A stretch of 64,000 nucleotides of DNA from Dipylidium caninum (GCA_017562135.1 QEYB01000180.1:124001-188000), one strand, 5' to 3'; positions 44,701-56,100 are shown, counted from the stretch's first letter. A program made the numbers and translations. The notes: generated by a model not told the origin, from the sequence alone.

Positions 44701-47700
44701 AACTCGGGCGCCGTGTGAACAAGGCGAAAGGTGGTTTGAGGCGGCTGAATGTGGGCCTGGTTGAGCACCGGCACCAGGTGGAACTGACCCGACTGGTTGG
44801 CCAGGGCTGCGGCGGCCACCGAGTGCCCATCAGGGTAATGGAGGATGAGCTGACGCTCGCCGTTCGAGCCCACCTGCACTGTGGCCGGAACCAGAGTGGA
44901 GTGAATTGGTAGTCGTGTGGGCGTCCCACCAGACGGCGTTCTGGGAATGCATGAGGGTTGGCGGTGAATTCGACTTCGGTTCCTCCCTCCTCTTCGCGTC
45001 TACCTCTTCCTGAACGATAGATCGTACTGTCAAATTACAACAGTGAGGCTATTTGAAGTATCAAATGATGTTTTGATTCGCAGGAAATCGGGTCACAAGT
45101 GAGTGCGTCCCAATGCCCTCACTGGTGCACCACAAATTTGTCCGATTGCCGACGCTCCGGGGTCGGGCGACATAACCAGCCTCAATCATGGTAGCTTTAA
45201 CAAGCGCAGAATTCCGCAGTTAAGCTAAATCACTAAGACGAGGCAAATCGAGGCAATGTTAAGATCGGATCCTTTTAGCCTTCCTCCACTAGGCCCAGGT
45301 AAATCCAGCTCATCAGTAAAGTAGAGGGAATGGTCGAAGGAGAAATGACACAATTGGCTGACAATGAATGCCACCAGCGACCGCCGACCAATGCCGGCCA
45401 CTGCTTGAAGTCGTGGCTTCACCTAATTTTTGCAGATGTTGACGAACTACTGAGTGGGCGAAAAAACGGGACAGACACACCGCGCCTGCGTGCTGCGCAG
45501 CAGGGTTGTGTGTCTGTTCGAAGCTCCATTTGAGCATCTCCAAGTTTTTTTACACGCAGCGCTAACAGGCGCGCTGTGCAGCGATGAGAGCGGACTGAGA
45601 AGACTCGCGTCGCAGCAGGAAGTTGGCGGCGGGGCGGTCCTGCGATCTGTCGAGCGTGTGAGTCGACTGTGGAAGCGTACTGCGTCGACAGCAAACCGCG
45701 GTCGAGTGGAAATGTTCACGGCCGCACGTCCTGCCGGACCTAGGAGCCACCGCTTTCGCTTCTGCGCTGCACCAGTCACCAGTTGAACTGCCTCCTATGC
45801 TATTTTCTCTTTCTCTTCACACACACACAAAGAATTTGAGAATTTATTTTATTCTGGCTAAGTAAACACGCAAAGCCATCGAATGAAGGAAAGGTTATAG
45901 CCTCTTCTAAGTCGCGACAGCTAGATCAGTTTACTCGTGGCTGAGACATCAGGTAGATCAGTTTACTCGTGGCTGAGACATCAGGAAACTTGTCAAGGCG
46001 CACGGAGGCGGCAAATGAAAGGTTGCAACATTACTCTGTTTCTGGTTGTCTCAGACGCCGAGTCGGCGCACTTGGGTCCCGACGAGGGGGCGGGCAGGTG
46101 GACAGGCACTTTGTTGACCTGGTGTACGGCGGGGCTGTGTTGTTGTGGAGGAATGCGAGATTCGGGGCTTCCGGATTGCGGACTGTTTACTTCCTTTTTA
46201 GTGTATAGCAGTTTCAACAGAGATCCATTGGAAAATATGCTGAAATTCGGAGGTTATAAGTATAAGTGGTGGGTTGGCCAGAAAGACACAATGTTAGTGC
46301 AACTGGTAGTCTCAAGTGATGGCATCTGTTAGGGGAGAACATGGAACAGGTTCCTTTGCGCTTGAGATTGACTATGTTGCTCAGGAGAGACAGAAATATT
46401 TTGTCGAAAAGCTCGGGGTCACGACGTCTCGGGGGCAGGAAGGCGGATGGCGGCACACAACACTGCAAGAGGCCAATTTTGTAGAGGCGGTGGACATCCC
46501 CACTACCGATATTTCCTAAGGTGAACTAAATAGCCTTCATGGATGTTTCGTGGATTTAAAGGAAATTTATACTAAATTAAGTAGGATGTTGTGCCCAAAG
46601 CACGTATAAAGGATACGTCTATTTTTGTGGCTTACAGCGCGGATGGGAAAAACAAGCTACCCACTTTCCTCACTCCAGGTAATGAGGATGAGGGCTTACA
46701 AGGCTCCACCTGGAAGGGAAGTTGGTTTAGGTGTGTGGCAATGGAGCAAGTGCAGTTTGTTGCATGAAAAACTTCACAAAGGTTACTGGACCTAACATGT
46801 GACCACGACAAAGTCGACAAAGGAATGCTCGAAATACCCTGTTGTAGGAAAGTTGAAAGTCCACTCTACGAAATGTGGTAGAGAAGAAGAGACTCACTCA
46901 TTTGGATGAATCGTCCGGAAGGATTTATGACCTTCGTCCAGAACCTGAAAAGCAACTGCGATGTCGTCCGGAAGCGGCTCTTTGGGAAGGAATATTGCAA
47001 ATAGGTTTTTCAAAAATTCAAATTCGTTTGATTGACCCTCCTTGAATATTCGATTCACCCGGAACAATTGGTTCTGATGCCAGAGGTGAATAACGTGAAC
47101 TGAAGCAGAAGAATGAGGGCGATTGTGGATAATATGCATAGACAGAACTTAAAAAAACCTCGGAATTAAAAAAGAGCTCAAGCACTGACTTACGGTTGCC
47201 TAAGAAGTCATAAACACGGATAGTCGAAATAGGGACTACCAGGAACTTTAAGTTGCAGAAAATGCAACCTCGGCCAGTTTTCGGTGATCAGTCACTATGG
47301 TGGAGCTACTTCGGACATTCAAAAGTATTAAGCTTGCGGGATAATTTACAGGGCAGCATTTTGGTGTGTGCCTTTTTGTCGACTCGGAAGCGTGCCTGCC
47401 ACCAGAGGACGGTGGGGACGGACTCTGAGCCGCCATAAACCGGCCCGTCGCGGTATCCCGGCACGCATGACCGTCGGTCATCGCGACTGACTCGAAAGCA
47501 GTCACTCTTTGACGGCGGGCACATCCGCATTTTCCCCGATGGTGGAGTGCCTTAGCGCGGCCAGTAGGTGTTTTCTAAAGCATCACTGAACATTTCCTTG
47601 TCCACAGGCTAATCACTTCTGGTAGAGCATTTGGACAAACTCCCCCAGAACCTTTTGAACTACCTCATAAAACGACCCTGTTCTGACAGGTTAAATTAAT

Positions 47701-50143
47701 GAAGCCTCTTTGGTTTGATAGAAAGAGTTGCCATTGGCAACTTACGTCATCCCAGTATCCAGAGGCGAATTTATACCATATAAAGCGGAGCACTCTCATG
47801 AAGAAGAAAGTTGGGACGTGGGGAAAGCCAGGCAATAGGGGAAAGTCCGAAAACAATCCAGCAGAGAAGGTTAAATGAAATTCTTTTTCGTGTTTAAACT
47901 ATGCTTGGACGCCTAAATCTTTCGCACCATACACACGACTCTGCGGAATTCGTGCGAAAGCGATTGGATGGGAAAATAGACCCTCAGGTAAACGACCTAA
48001 CAGGAGTTTTACGTCGACTGGTAGACGTGTAGTCGCATTGTCAGGCGTGTGAATACGCATGTGCGCATGGTTGGTAGGCAAGTGGAAGTATCCGGGAGCT
48101 TCGCGGTGTGGCAAGTAGTGGACGGCTGTAAGCATGCTACCATGGGATGTTGAGGAAAGCCCTCAAAAGCATAAATCAGAGTGTGAGGACCCATCAAGGT
48201 TATAAGGAGCACTGACGGGAATTGTTTAATGCGTACTGTAAAAATGACAGCTTTGTCGGTGAGGAAAAGGAGGAAAGGAGGAAATAGGCCGGGGGATTTT
48301 AAGGGGTAGTTGCATGTACTGTGGTGAAATGGTCAGGGCTTGAAGGAGAATAGGCACCTGGGCATCAAATGAGGTTCAACGGAGCAGGTACATAAACGTA
48401 TATCCTACTAAATATTAGGACTATACTTACGAATTTCTGGTGTTATATCGCATGAGCTTGCCTTAAGTAGGCGGACCACGGTTCCCGGAGTCTTGGCGTA
48501 TTTGCGACAGGAATGTGCTTTTGACCCGCTGAATGCACCATCCACTGTGCTACTCCAACTTACACCGTTGCCGTTGCAATATAGCGTAAAAATTAGTGCA
48601 TGCTTTTTCCTCCACTGCTTCTTCGGCCTTGGTGCTCGCGTGCACGCGCGTTGGCAAGCGTCCGTCCAGCCCGCCGTCCAATCGATACCCGGAGAGGCCG
48701 GAGAGCGCGTGCCAATTGGTCGGGACTCGTGTGCTTACGTGTCGCCCAGGGCGGCACGACGCCGCGAGCGCGTCTCGCACGCCCCGCAGCATCGCCGCCG
48801 CGCACCCGCGACCGCCGCGGAATGCCCTGGCAGAGACGCTGGCGTCGGGGTGACCGCATGGCTCCGCGTAAGGTGACACTAACACCGCATTTTTTATCCC
48901 CCGCCGCGGCATTGTTTCGCACACCCCTTTTCCGTACAGGAGCAGCTTTGCCGCCTGAGATAACCCTTCACTCGGGACCACTCCTACGCACCAGGCGTAG
49001 TAGGAACTCTAGCGGAAATTAATTATTATCCGTTGGAAATGCATACCTAAAGGTCTGATTACGATTACGAGATGGTCAGAGGAATGAGCATGGCGATTAG
49101 AACTGTCCCCCTAATAAGTGGAATATTTTTACTGAATTTCTCACCCACAAAGCATCAGAGTCAACTATCGTTTAGTAATATTCTATAGCTTGCATTCGGT
49201 GACTCGTAATACGCAAGAAACGGGCGGGAGGCACCCGGATGTGAAGGCATAATTCAACACCATGTACCAATATATATATATATATATATATAGACCGGCT
49301 TATTGCTGAGCACCCAAAATGGAAGCCTGTTGGTGCTAAGTAAGGAGAAGAATTTAGGCATGTTGCATAACCTTATTGGTTAGATGAGGGTGATGCTTCG
49401 GCCTGACAATATCCCAGTTACCTAGCCAACCATTGTGAGCAGGTGACCTTCCAGACGCCAACGATCCTCCCACAGAAACGGCATATGTGGAGGCTACTTC
49501 GGACGATGAATGAGAGTAATAGTAATAGCAATAATTGGGATGGAAGCTTGGCATGTGGAGAGTCGATGGCAGAGGAGAAGCGGTCAGGAGGGGAAGAGCC
49601 AAGTCGGGCTAATTGTGGGGAGGTCTGTCAAGTGGGATTACGGTGATTTCTAGTGGGGGCTCTTCGACCCGTTAATGTACTCAAGCACGTCAGAATGTTA
49701 CACAAGTCACAAGGCCACTTTACTCAAGACGAATCTGCCTTGACCCAGAGCCGTGCAAAGCCGGCGAGGGCAGTACATGGTCCCCCCTGGGCATTCCCCT
49801 GCTACTAACGCGCATTACAGTACGCTGAATTAAACCCACTTTTGGTCTGTGCAGATAGTCCGGCGAGTTTTATTTCCCGCAGGAAGCTTTGTTCTTCAGC
49901 CGAGGGGACGCAGATTGAGCGGCACTCGCGTACGGGTCCGTGGGGTCGTGGGGCCCCGGTCTCGAGGTCGGCCAGGCTGCTCCGTCGGGGCGCGCGCGAC
50001 AGTGAAGTGTCGTCCATGAAGAGGCTGCGCAGCGTGTTATTCGTCTCAACCCTTTCCACTGGCTTTGGGGCAGGCGTGTCCCTATGCCTGGAGAGCTTCC
50101 AAAAAGACCTCTTCTTCTTCGCTGCCTTGACGTCCATCTTCAT
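35326..50143 (-). CDS. SRCIN1/SKT: p140Cap/Sickle tail (SRCIN1/KIAA1217) family scaffold protein
   Basis: Vertebrate SRCIN1 (p140Cap) and Sickle tail are cytoplasmic scaffolds linking Src signalling and the actin cytoskeleton; they share an AIP3-type architecture. Minus-strand exons appear in the vertebrate order. They are 49840-50143, 46898-47099 and 46035-46239 (basic N-terminus and ubiquitin-like domain); 44582-44873 (variable linker); and 42637-42790, 41831-41959, 40319-40568, 39505-39580, 39126-39273, 37262-37546 and 35326-35733 (coiled-coil AIP3-like region and tail). Splice phases match at every junction within the first three and within the last seven. The join on either side of 44582-44873 is unresolved, and one or more linker exons are missing. 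The stop codon is not found, and exons upstream of 50143 cannot be excluded. Identification rests on remembered SRCIN1 sequence. Whether the gene is equally related to both vertebrate paralogues is expected but untested. Confidence 0.78.
37262..37546 (-). CDS. SRCIN1/SKT: SRCIN1/SKT-like exon: charged helix and Pro-rich segment
   Basis: The 285-bp exon is bounded by TTTTCCAG and GTAAGT, phase 0 at both ends. It encodes a basic, helical start (CHEKTRERRKRMLSLRES), an acidic helix (FEEAMEQSENNLRDILRRVN), a Ser/Pro linker and a His/Cys-rich end (ICPIHQNG, CCVHCDA). I saw no clear vertebrate counterpart; membership rests on strand and phase. Confidence 0.65.
38306..38340. repeat. (GAG)n microsatellite
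   Basis: About nine GAG/AGG units lie between the exons at 37.5 and 39.1 kb of the minus-strand scaffold gene. Read on the minus strand the tract gives poly-Pro, poly-Ser or poly-Leu, and all three frames are open around it. Confidence 0.9.
39126..39273 (-). CDS. SRCIN1/SKT: SRCIN1/SKT-like exon
   Basis: A strong acceptor (TTTTTTTCCTCCAG) opens this 148-bp exon, which enters needing two bases and leaves in phase 0 at GTACAT. It reads LAAVQENGITVNIPTFRTIR followed by a Lys/Gln-rich helix. It directly continues the conserved region from the 39505-39580 exon, with matching phase. The donor is less certain than the acceptor. Confidence 0.6.
39505..39580 (-). CDS. SRCIN1/SKT: SRCIN1/SKT-like exon: end of the conserved AIP3-like region
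   Basis: The 76-bp exon is bounded by TTTCAG and GTAAGT. Joined in phase to the 40319-40568 exon it reads RLASFRSQIPEVVNAS then NLLALVNEAEMKAQNE. This lines up with the vertebrate segment that contains FPGL followed by RVEVEAVKFLKEE. The alignment across the splice junction is among the best evidence for the gene's identity. Confidence 0.75.
40319..40568 (-). CDS. SRCIN1/SKT: SRCIN1/SKT-like exon: helical AIP3-like core
   Basis: The 250-bp exon opens in phase 0 after TTTATTGCAG and ends at GTAGGT. Its core reads YMEIETWLSDLDACIEEMRV and then VSVAEVEAYALHLSRLSQRL. This matches the vertebrate SRCIN1 pattern of a helix with LNDLEKSVEKIQRDV and a second helix ending before FPGL. It probably forms helical, partly coiled-coil structure. 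Confidence 0.8.
41831..41959 (-). CDS. SRCIN1/SKT: SRCIN1/SKT-like exon: LR-rich coiled coil
   Basis: This 129-bp exon is exactly 43 codons, phase 0 at both ends, with acceptor AATCAG and donor GTAAGG. It encodes a coiled coil with LKDLRLDLHALREIHTANVR, resembling the vertebrate LRGQLQQLRKLQLQNQESVR segment in spacing and key residues. Confidence 0.8.
42637..42790 (-). CDS. SRCIN1/SKT: SRCIN1/SKT-like exon: first coiled coil
   Basis: The 154-bp exon runs from acceptor GGTGCAG to donor GTACGC and ends in phase 0. It starts RIAHMENQLTQLTAWVRAA, which parallels the vertebrate signature MEKQLASLTGLVQSA. A Gly/Pro/Ser linker follows. It joins in phase to the 41831-41959 exon. Confidence 0.78.
43793..43876 (-). 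CDS. Possible linker exon of the SRCIN1/SKT-like gene
   Basis: A good acceptor (CTCTCCCCAG) opens a frame reading TSKPNSLEELLTIVGASVVG on the minus strand. It enters in the phase left by the 44582-44873 exon. No donor in the phase required by the 42637-42790 exon is evident, so the lower boundary is arbitrary. Confidence 0.3.
44582..44873 (-). CDS. SRCIN1/SKT: SRCIN1/SKT-like exon: variable linker
   Basis: The donor GTGAGT is clear; the acceptor is either before GTGGGC (44873) or five bases further upstream (44878). The exon encodes about 97 residues with RQLILHYPDGHSVAAAAL, a Gln/Pro/His-rich middle and a basic segment near KNKSGQKVELVC. It lies where the poorly conserved linker between the ubiquitin-like domain and the coiled coils occurs in vertebrates. 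Confidence 0.6.
44930..45009 (-). CDS. Possible exon of the SRCIN1/SKT-like gene
   Basis: An acceptor (TCGTTCAG) and a GTGGGA donor bound 80 bases reading EEVDAKRREEPKSNSPPTLM on the minus strand. The entry phase matches the end of the 46035-46239 exon, but the exit phase does not fit the next recognised exon. It may be real with a misread neighbour boundary. Confidence 0.35.
45922..45985. repeat. Tandem duplication, 2 x 32 bp
   Basis: A 32-bp unit beginning TAGATCAGTTTACTCGTGGC is repeated exactly once, head to tail. It lies in an intron of the minus-strand scaffold gene, about 50 bp downstream (in transcription) of the 46035-46239 exon. Confidence 0.95.
46035..46239 (-). CDS. SRCIN1/SKT: SRCIN1/SKT-like exon: end of ubiquitin-like domain and Ser/Pro linker
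   Basis: The 205-bp exon runs from GAATTTCAG to GTAATG. Its first residues, IFSNGSLLKLLYTKKEV, finish the AIP3 ubiquitin-like domain and correspond to the vertebrate DIQDRSIIKIYRKEP. The remainder is a Ser/Pro/Gln-rich linker. It joins in phase to the 46898-47099 exon, creating Asp at the junction. Confidence 0.75.
46898..47099 (-). CDS. SRCIN1/SKT: SRCIN1/SKT-like exon: AIP3 ubiquitin-like domain
   Basis: The 202-bp exon is bounded by a strong acceptor (TTCTTCTGCTTCAG) and a GTGAGT donor. It encodes a beta hairpin (HVIHLWHQNQLFRVNRIF), a helix (EFEFLKNLFAIFLPKEPL) and a strand-turn (DDIAVAFQVLDEGHKSF). Order and spacing match the vertebrate domain LFLQFGEETRRVHI, LHALIAHMFPQKL, NTAILIKDEARNVFYEL. 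Joining to the upstream exon yields LSAQTKIHVIHLW, paralleling vertebrate SASQTKLRSPGVLFL. Confidence 0.75.
49271..49292. repeat. (TA)11 microsatellite
   Basis: A TA dinucleotide run lies in the first recognised intron of the minus-strand scaffold gene. Confidence 0.9.
49840..50143 (-). CDS. SRCIN1/SKT: SRCIN1/SKT-like first recognised exon: basic N-terminus
   Basis: The frame opens with ATG codons at 50143 and 50137 and ends at a GTGGGT donor (49839 and below). It encodes about 101 residues: a basic start (KAAKKKRSFWKLSRHRD), a Ser/Arg segment (RAPRRSSLADLE) and SFLREIKLAGLSAQTK, which leads in phase into the ubiquitin-like domain. The earlier ATG is taken as the start because no upstream in-frame ATG exists before the frame loses coding character. 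An upstream exon is possible. Confidence 0.6.
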
Positions 50144-53100
50144 CGCAAGTAGACGTGGTACGGATATTTTTCGGTAAGCGGCGGAGTGCAGTGGGTCCCG
50201 AGTGATCAGTAGCGTATGAGTACTGTGTGCACAACCATCGAACAATGTTCTCTCCTTCTATTTGGGATGATGCGCAGAAAGGGCTACAGGTGAAGCCAAG
50301 GCGAGGTTTTATTGAAGTTCGCAGGCAAAAGACAGGAGCATTTTTGATAGCTGGTTTTTAAAATCTGAATCTCGGTCATGGGAAGGCTGACGTTTCCTGC
50401 TTATTCATTTGCGCCTAATGCACACAGGATGTCAGAACCAAGTGGAATGGGCTAAAATGAGGGTGCCAGCAAAGATAAGCATTTATCAGCGTGCGAGTTC
50501 GCCTTCCTAAATGGAAGCAATCAAGCGCATACTCGCGCTTCAAGACAGCATAACCTTAGTGTGTTTGGCCGGAGAACGAGGTTAGGTCGATGTTGTTCTT
50601 CTCATTATGATTCGAAGGGAGCGCCAATAAGCGCCAACAGGCAAGATAAAACTGAAACTGAATCTCAGAAATCGAGGGATGTTGAGGATAGAGAGAAAGG
50701 AGATTTTTCCTCAGTCTTTGACCTTCGTGCCGTGCACCCATTCGCAAGTCTCTCGCGCCTTGTCAGGTGGAATATGCACCAGTAGGAGACGCCATGAAGA
50801 GTGTTGTCTGGGAGGAGAGCATTGATGATGATTACCGCGGCCATAAAATACTCGACTGCGACGACGCTTCTGCCGTACAACAGAATGGATTCCATAGAAG
50901 GGGTTCAGGGCTTCACTTCCGCCTCCCTCCCCGACGGACTTCTTGGCCTTCCCTTAACACGAACCATCGATACTGCGAAGAGGCCAGAAAGAGGGCGGCG
51001 CATGATGTGGTGGTGTTTGCCCCGGTTACAAGATGGTCATATATCGCACCGCCTTGGTAAGTAGCGGAAGGTGTGCGACGCCGTCTGAAGGTCAAGGTGT
51101 CCCACACTTGCATGACGCAATTTGAAGAGTTTGAAGGAGGATGTGTGGAAGTTGTATAGTATGAGCGGAAAAAAAGCCTAGTGTGCTCCTTGGCTTCTGT
51201 TACAAAGACCTCAATTTTTTGCCCACCGGTCAATGGTTTTGTTGAAATCAGAAGCAGGGGCTACCTTTTTACTTGTGGACTGGGCAAAATGGTCTTTCCT
51301 TTGTGGGCTCATACAGCTACCTGGGAAGCAGAGCACAAATTTGGTCGTCCGGAAGATAACCGGGCAGCTCTCGAGGAGAGTACTTACGCTGCCTGTTATA
51401 CGACGACGTACCTCGAAAGGGCAATCCACCTTATTATCGCGAGGGAGATCTTTCGCTCGCGACTATGTGAAATAAAGGCCTCCGCACTCGGACGAGGCTA
51501 ACAAGCCGTTAAAATAACAGATGGTCACCACTGCACGGAGGTGAAGGTATTGGCTCCGTTCGGAGACACGAATGGGAGGAGAAAAGGGGCGAGGGGCAAA
51601 CAAATTTCCCGTTATGCCCCTCAATGCTGCGCCCAAATGGGGATTTATGCTCCGACGGGGAAGGCGATTTGATTCGTCCGAAAAGTTTACTTATACCTTG
51701 TGGGCCTACGCCACCCTAAAAGTGTACTAGTGAAACTCGTGGCTGGAAGAATGTAGGCGAAATTATCCTTGGCAAAACGAGGTTCATAGGGGCTGCAATT
51801 TGTGCGACTTTGGACCGGCGTGCACGCTCGTCCATCCCAGTGTCTTTTCCAAGGGGCTACACGAGAGCCGACGTGTGTCGGCGTGCGTTCCGCGAAGTTC
51901 ATATTGCCTCTAAACACCTTCGTGGCACACCTAGTGATAAAAAATTAACGCTTTTCTTATGGCTGATGACTCCTCCGCATGTCCGCCTAGGCAAATGCTG
52001 GTTTTCTGACTGCCACCTTTTCGTCAACGAGTTTTCCGAATCTCAAAGGTGGGGCGCTATGCCTTCGTGAGGTGGTCTCAGGAAAACGAAGCTTACCCCC
52101 GAAATCGCGGAGGGTATGGAGCAAGGCGGCCACGGCCCTCCCTCCCTCGCGCGTGAAAAAGGGAGAAGTATCTATCAAAGGCCACTCTCCTCTTCCCATT
52201 TTCACCGTTTCTGATGTAAGAGTAGCACAATAAACTACTCAGAATGCGGCCCCTGGAAGTTGACAAAGGAGTTGCTCGCACACGGAGAACCGCCTCGCCG
52301 GAACCGCCCTGGCTTTTAGTGGTGAATGGCCTTGGCATCTGCTTCGCACCAATCGACCATGACTTACTTTGTGCGCATCCCCCTACACACGCGGAAGTAG
52401 GTTCCGGACTGGTAGTGAGCGCTTCATCCTCGTTCGGCCCTGAGCCACTAAGACTCCTAGCTTACACGACTACGTGCCTCAGAGGTGTTTTGGCCTTGAA
52501 GAGGCTAAGTTAGAGTTCCTATGGAAAAAGGCGCACGAGAGGTGTCCATGTCGGTGATGAACGTCTCAAAACAATGTTATCCCCCTGCTTAGACTTCGAC
52601 ACACAGCCCGACTCTGATTATGTGGGCGCATCGTGATAAAAACTTTGTGTGTCAGGGAATTTAGAGGTTGCATTATTTGGAAAAGTGGAGAAGCAGTCAG
52701 GTAACTCACCCTGCAAATCACCAGCAGCAGATGGGGCGCAATTGTGACCGAGAAAAGGCCATGCATAAGACGCTGTAGAATGGCTTTCTTCGCACACACA
52801 GTGCTTCCCTCATACAATGGCGAGATTCGAGATGAAAGAAGGGGGCAAGAATATGATAGCAAGTGAAATACACCACACCGAACATTGTATTTTGTGGCAG
52901 GGAATGACCAATCCGGCGTCCATGCCCCTGAACGTGAATGCGTTGGATTGCGGGGATTGGCTGGTGCTGCCATTGGGCGACGGGAGCCTGGCATCTCGTT
53001 GGCCTGATCAAACCGCCGTGGAGGAGGCCCGACCCGCACCTCCAGGTGGAGGCGGATGCCAAAGTGGAGTCCACTAAGCATTCATCTAGTTGGGTATACG

Positions 53101-56100
53101 ACTTTGTAGCCCCTTTCGTCATGGGAACAAAAGCGTCCGTTGAAAAGTAAGTTCACTCTCGACTAGTTACGACAGTTCAAGACGCCATGATGAGGGTGCG
53201 AGACAATGAAAAACAGTGTTGTGCCGTGAGTGATACGCCACATTTAAACACCCCTCAGGCGCCCCCCGACTTACTCTCAATTTAACGCAAACTTCCCCGA
53301 GTCTCGTCTTCTTCATGCCCATTTGGAAAGTTCAAGCTTAATGGAGAAATTAAGAGTCGAGCAAGTGACAGTCTCTTTTACAGCGGAAGTAATTACTGAA
53401 AGGAGGAAAATTCCTATAAGCAACTCATCATCTTTCAGACTGGACGATTTTACTTTAAATATACATTGCGAAAATTTAGAGGAAAAGGGATAAAAGTGGA
53501 AACAGCAACCAAAAGGATGATGTACGAGACGCATTTGGTTGGCATCACGACAAACCTCAAGCTTTATTCGTTTCCACGGTGAAGGGATGCTTCCTCTAAG
53601 AGAGAGAACTTACATGTCCCATTTCGACTCGTACCTTCCCATATTAGCAAAGTTGGGTGCTGTGCGAAGACGCTGTCCATGAAGGCTCGCAGCAGCGCGG
53701 AGTAGATGCATGACTCCCGTTAAAGCTTCCACCGGCCCCACCCATCGGGAGGTGGCGCGTGTAGAAAAATGCTTGCACACAGTGGGGAGGAGCTTGGGAA
53801 CAGAAACCATCGCCGTAAGGCGAAGATAACCCAGAAGGTAGAGCTTCGCCATTCAGGCGCACAGAGAAGTATGCAGTTTGTGCTGGGAATATCTCTCTAC
53901 CGGATGCTAGAGATAGCGCCACCGAAAGAAGCGTCTCCACTCGGTGAGCGTTAAACGCTGACTGTGGGTCCTATCGACCATTGAAGAATCACTCGAGAAA
54001 AGTGGGGATGAACTTATCGAGAGGAGAGCGTGCAGGCTCAACAATTTTTTCGTTGGTGATTATGCCAACGGCATGCCCACAATGTGACGAGGTAACAAAC
54101 TCCCCATAGCCTGCATTAAGCAAACCGGAGCAAAAGCTGACGGTCGGGACCACTAGAAGGGATTATTTTGCGCCGCTGAGCGCGAACCCCGGCAGGTGGG
54201 CAGAAAACCTGCCCTTTCCGGATTGTAGTAAGGTTACACACATGGCAGGACTTAAATAATGACTGGTGCTTGAAGGTCGCCATACTAAATAAATTAGACT
54301 GAATGAGCGTCATAACCAGGAATTCGATGTTGTCACTTCAGTGAACTTTCTAAATGGCAAAAACACCTACATTTATTTTTACTAGACGCTGATGATATGG
54401 TCGGGATATGTGGAGAGGGACGCGCTTTATGACAAACTAAGGTCAAGGGGTGAAAGTTTTTACGATCCTCCAAAGCATCGCGGATGGCCTAGTGCGTCCG
54501 AGGCTCCGGGCGGGGTCTTGGCATGTCGCCCGCCCGCACGAGCCCTCAGGGGTGACAGGACGCATTAACGCCAGGTCGCAGTGTAATGGCGGTAAGCCAC
54601 TGCCGTTACTCGCTCCCCTCTGCGTCGTTTACTGCTGTGGCTGTAATGGTAATTTTGCGGCTGCTGATGAGGAGCCTTCGAACCAGCACAATGTGGCCAT
54701 GCCGCAAGAAACCACTTGGTGATATCTTGTGTCAAAACTGAGTCTAATGTTTTTAACACACTCTACCGGGTCCACTCTACGTGGAGTATAATGCCAGTCA
54801 ACCCGGGCACCGCTCCAGTGGGAGCCTCTCCCCCCACCCCGCCCAAGCGTACTGTTTCTTTCGGGAGTACGTGTGAATTCTTGCAAGACTTTCGAGCAAG
54901 CCGTTCTGTCTCCCACCACAAGTCTCACCTCTGCCGGGAGACGAGCAGAGGGCTGTGCCGCATCGTCTCCACTCTATTTACACTCTGCCGTCTGCTCTGT
55001 TTGTCATCTTCTCACTAACATGGCGCAATCTCTGAAACCAGTACTTGTTGCTATGAGCTTGTCACGTAAGTGACAGACATCGCTGACTGAACATATGTGG
55101 AGACCGGGCACTTCATGGGATCCAAACACCTCTATAATGCCTAAGTAAAAACGGATTTATCCTTCCTAGCCGTACCGGGTGTGTGGCGGGCCGACATTTA
55201 ACGGACCGCCTTGCACAACATTGCACCTACGCGTTGGGTGGATTCCACACGCCGCCACATTACCGACAGCAACCGACGCCAACGGCTGCCCACTCCTATA
55301 GCCGTGTCATAGGGTAAAACAGGCATTATTCCTACAAGGTGCGCGATAGGTGGATCCACGACTCAGTTTATCAGTAGGAGGCACCAAGGGAAATAACACT
55401 TCAGACACATAATGAAGACGTGTGTGTTTGAAGAGAATGGAGGCGAATAATGCACGTCTTTCGAAGGTCATTTTGTTTTCTGCAATGCCTTTTTAGAAGC
55501 ATTCACACTGCTTCCATCCCTCGAATTTCAGAGCCTAATCTATGGAGAATTGGCTGCTCATGTGCTCGATGGAAAGGAGAATGCCGCCTTTGCAGCAACG
55601 GACTGAGCGTGCCATCAAGCATTGTCATTCCCCATTATGACTGGGCAAATCGCGGAATTCACAAAAGTCTGGCCAACTTCTGGTCATAAAATCTGTTACC
55701 TCCCCGGAGAAGAGAAAACCTGCACTACATTCACTCATCATCACGTATTTTTGAGCAAAAGTCAGGAGATTTGGTTTGGTGGGTTTCATCCTACCTGACG
55801 CACAACGTCACTCTTATTGTGCACCTGGGTTACTTCTCACCACTGAGCTCAACACTTCGTTCTTCAACACAAATAAAAAATCTACCGTTTCAAAGGGAAA
55901 ATTCTTTAATAATAATAAGAAGAAGCGACATCATGTTACAGCACTTGAATTATCTATCCGGGACTTATTCGTAAAAAGGCGAGGCGGAATAATGCTAGAA
56001 GATAAATCCTCGAACTTCATGTCAGCCAATGTGAGTGATGTAACAGTGCTTCCTCCCACCACCCCCTCAACTATGTGAAATACGGCGTGGCAAGACTTCC

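Noticed and set aside
48550..49022. Multiple long frames on both strands in very GC-rich DNA
   Set aside because: Up to five frames are open at once with Arg/Ala/Pro-rich products, as expected from GC-rich noncoding DNA. A hidden exon of the scaffold gene cannot be excluded.
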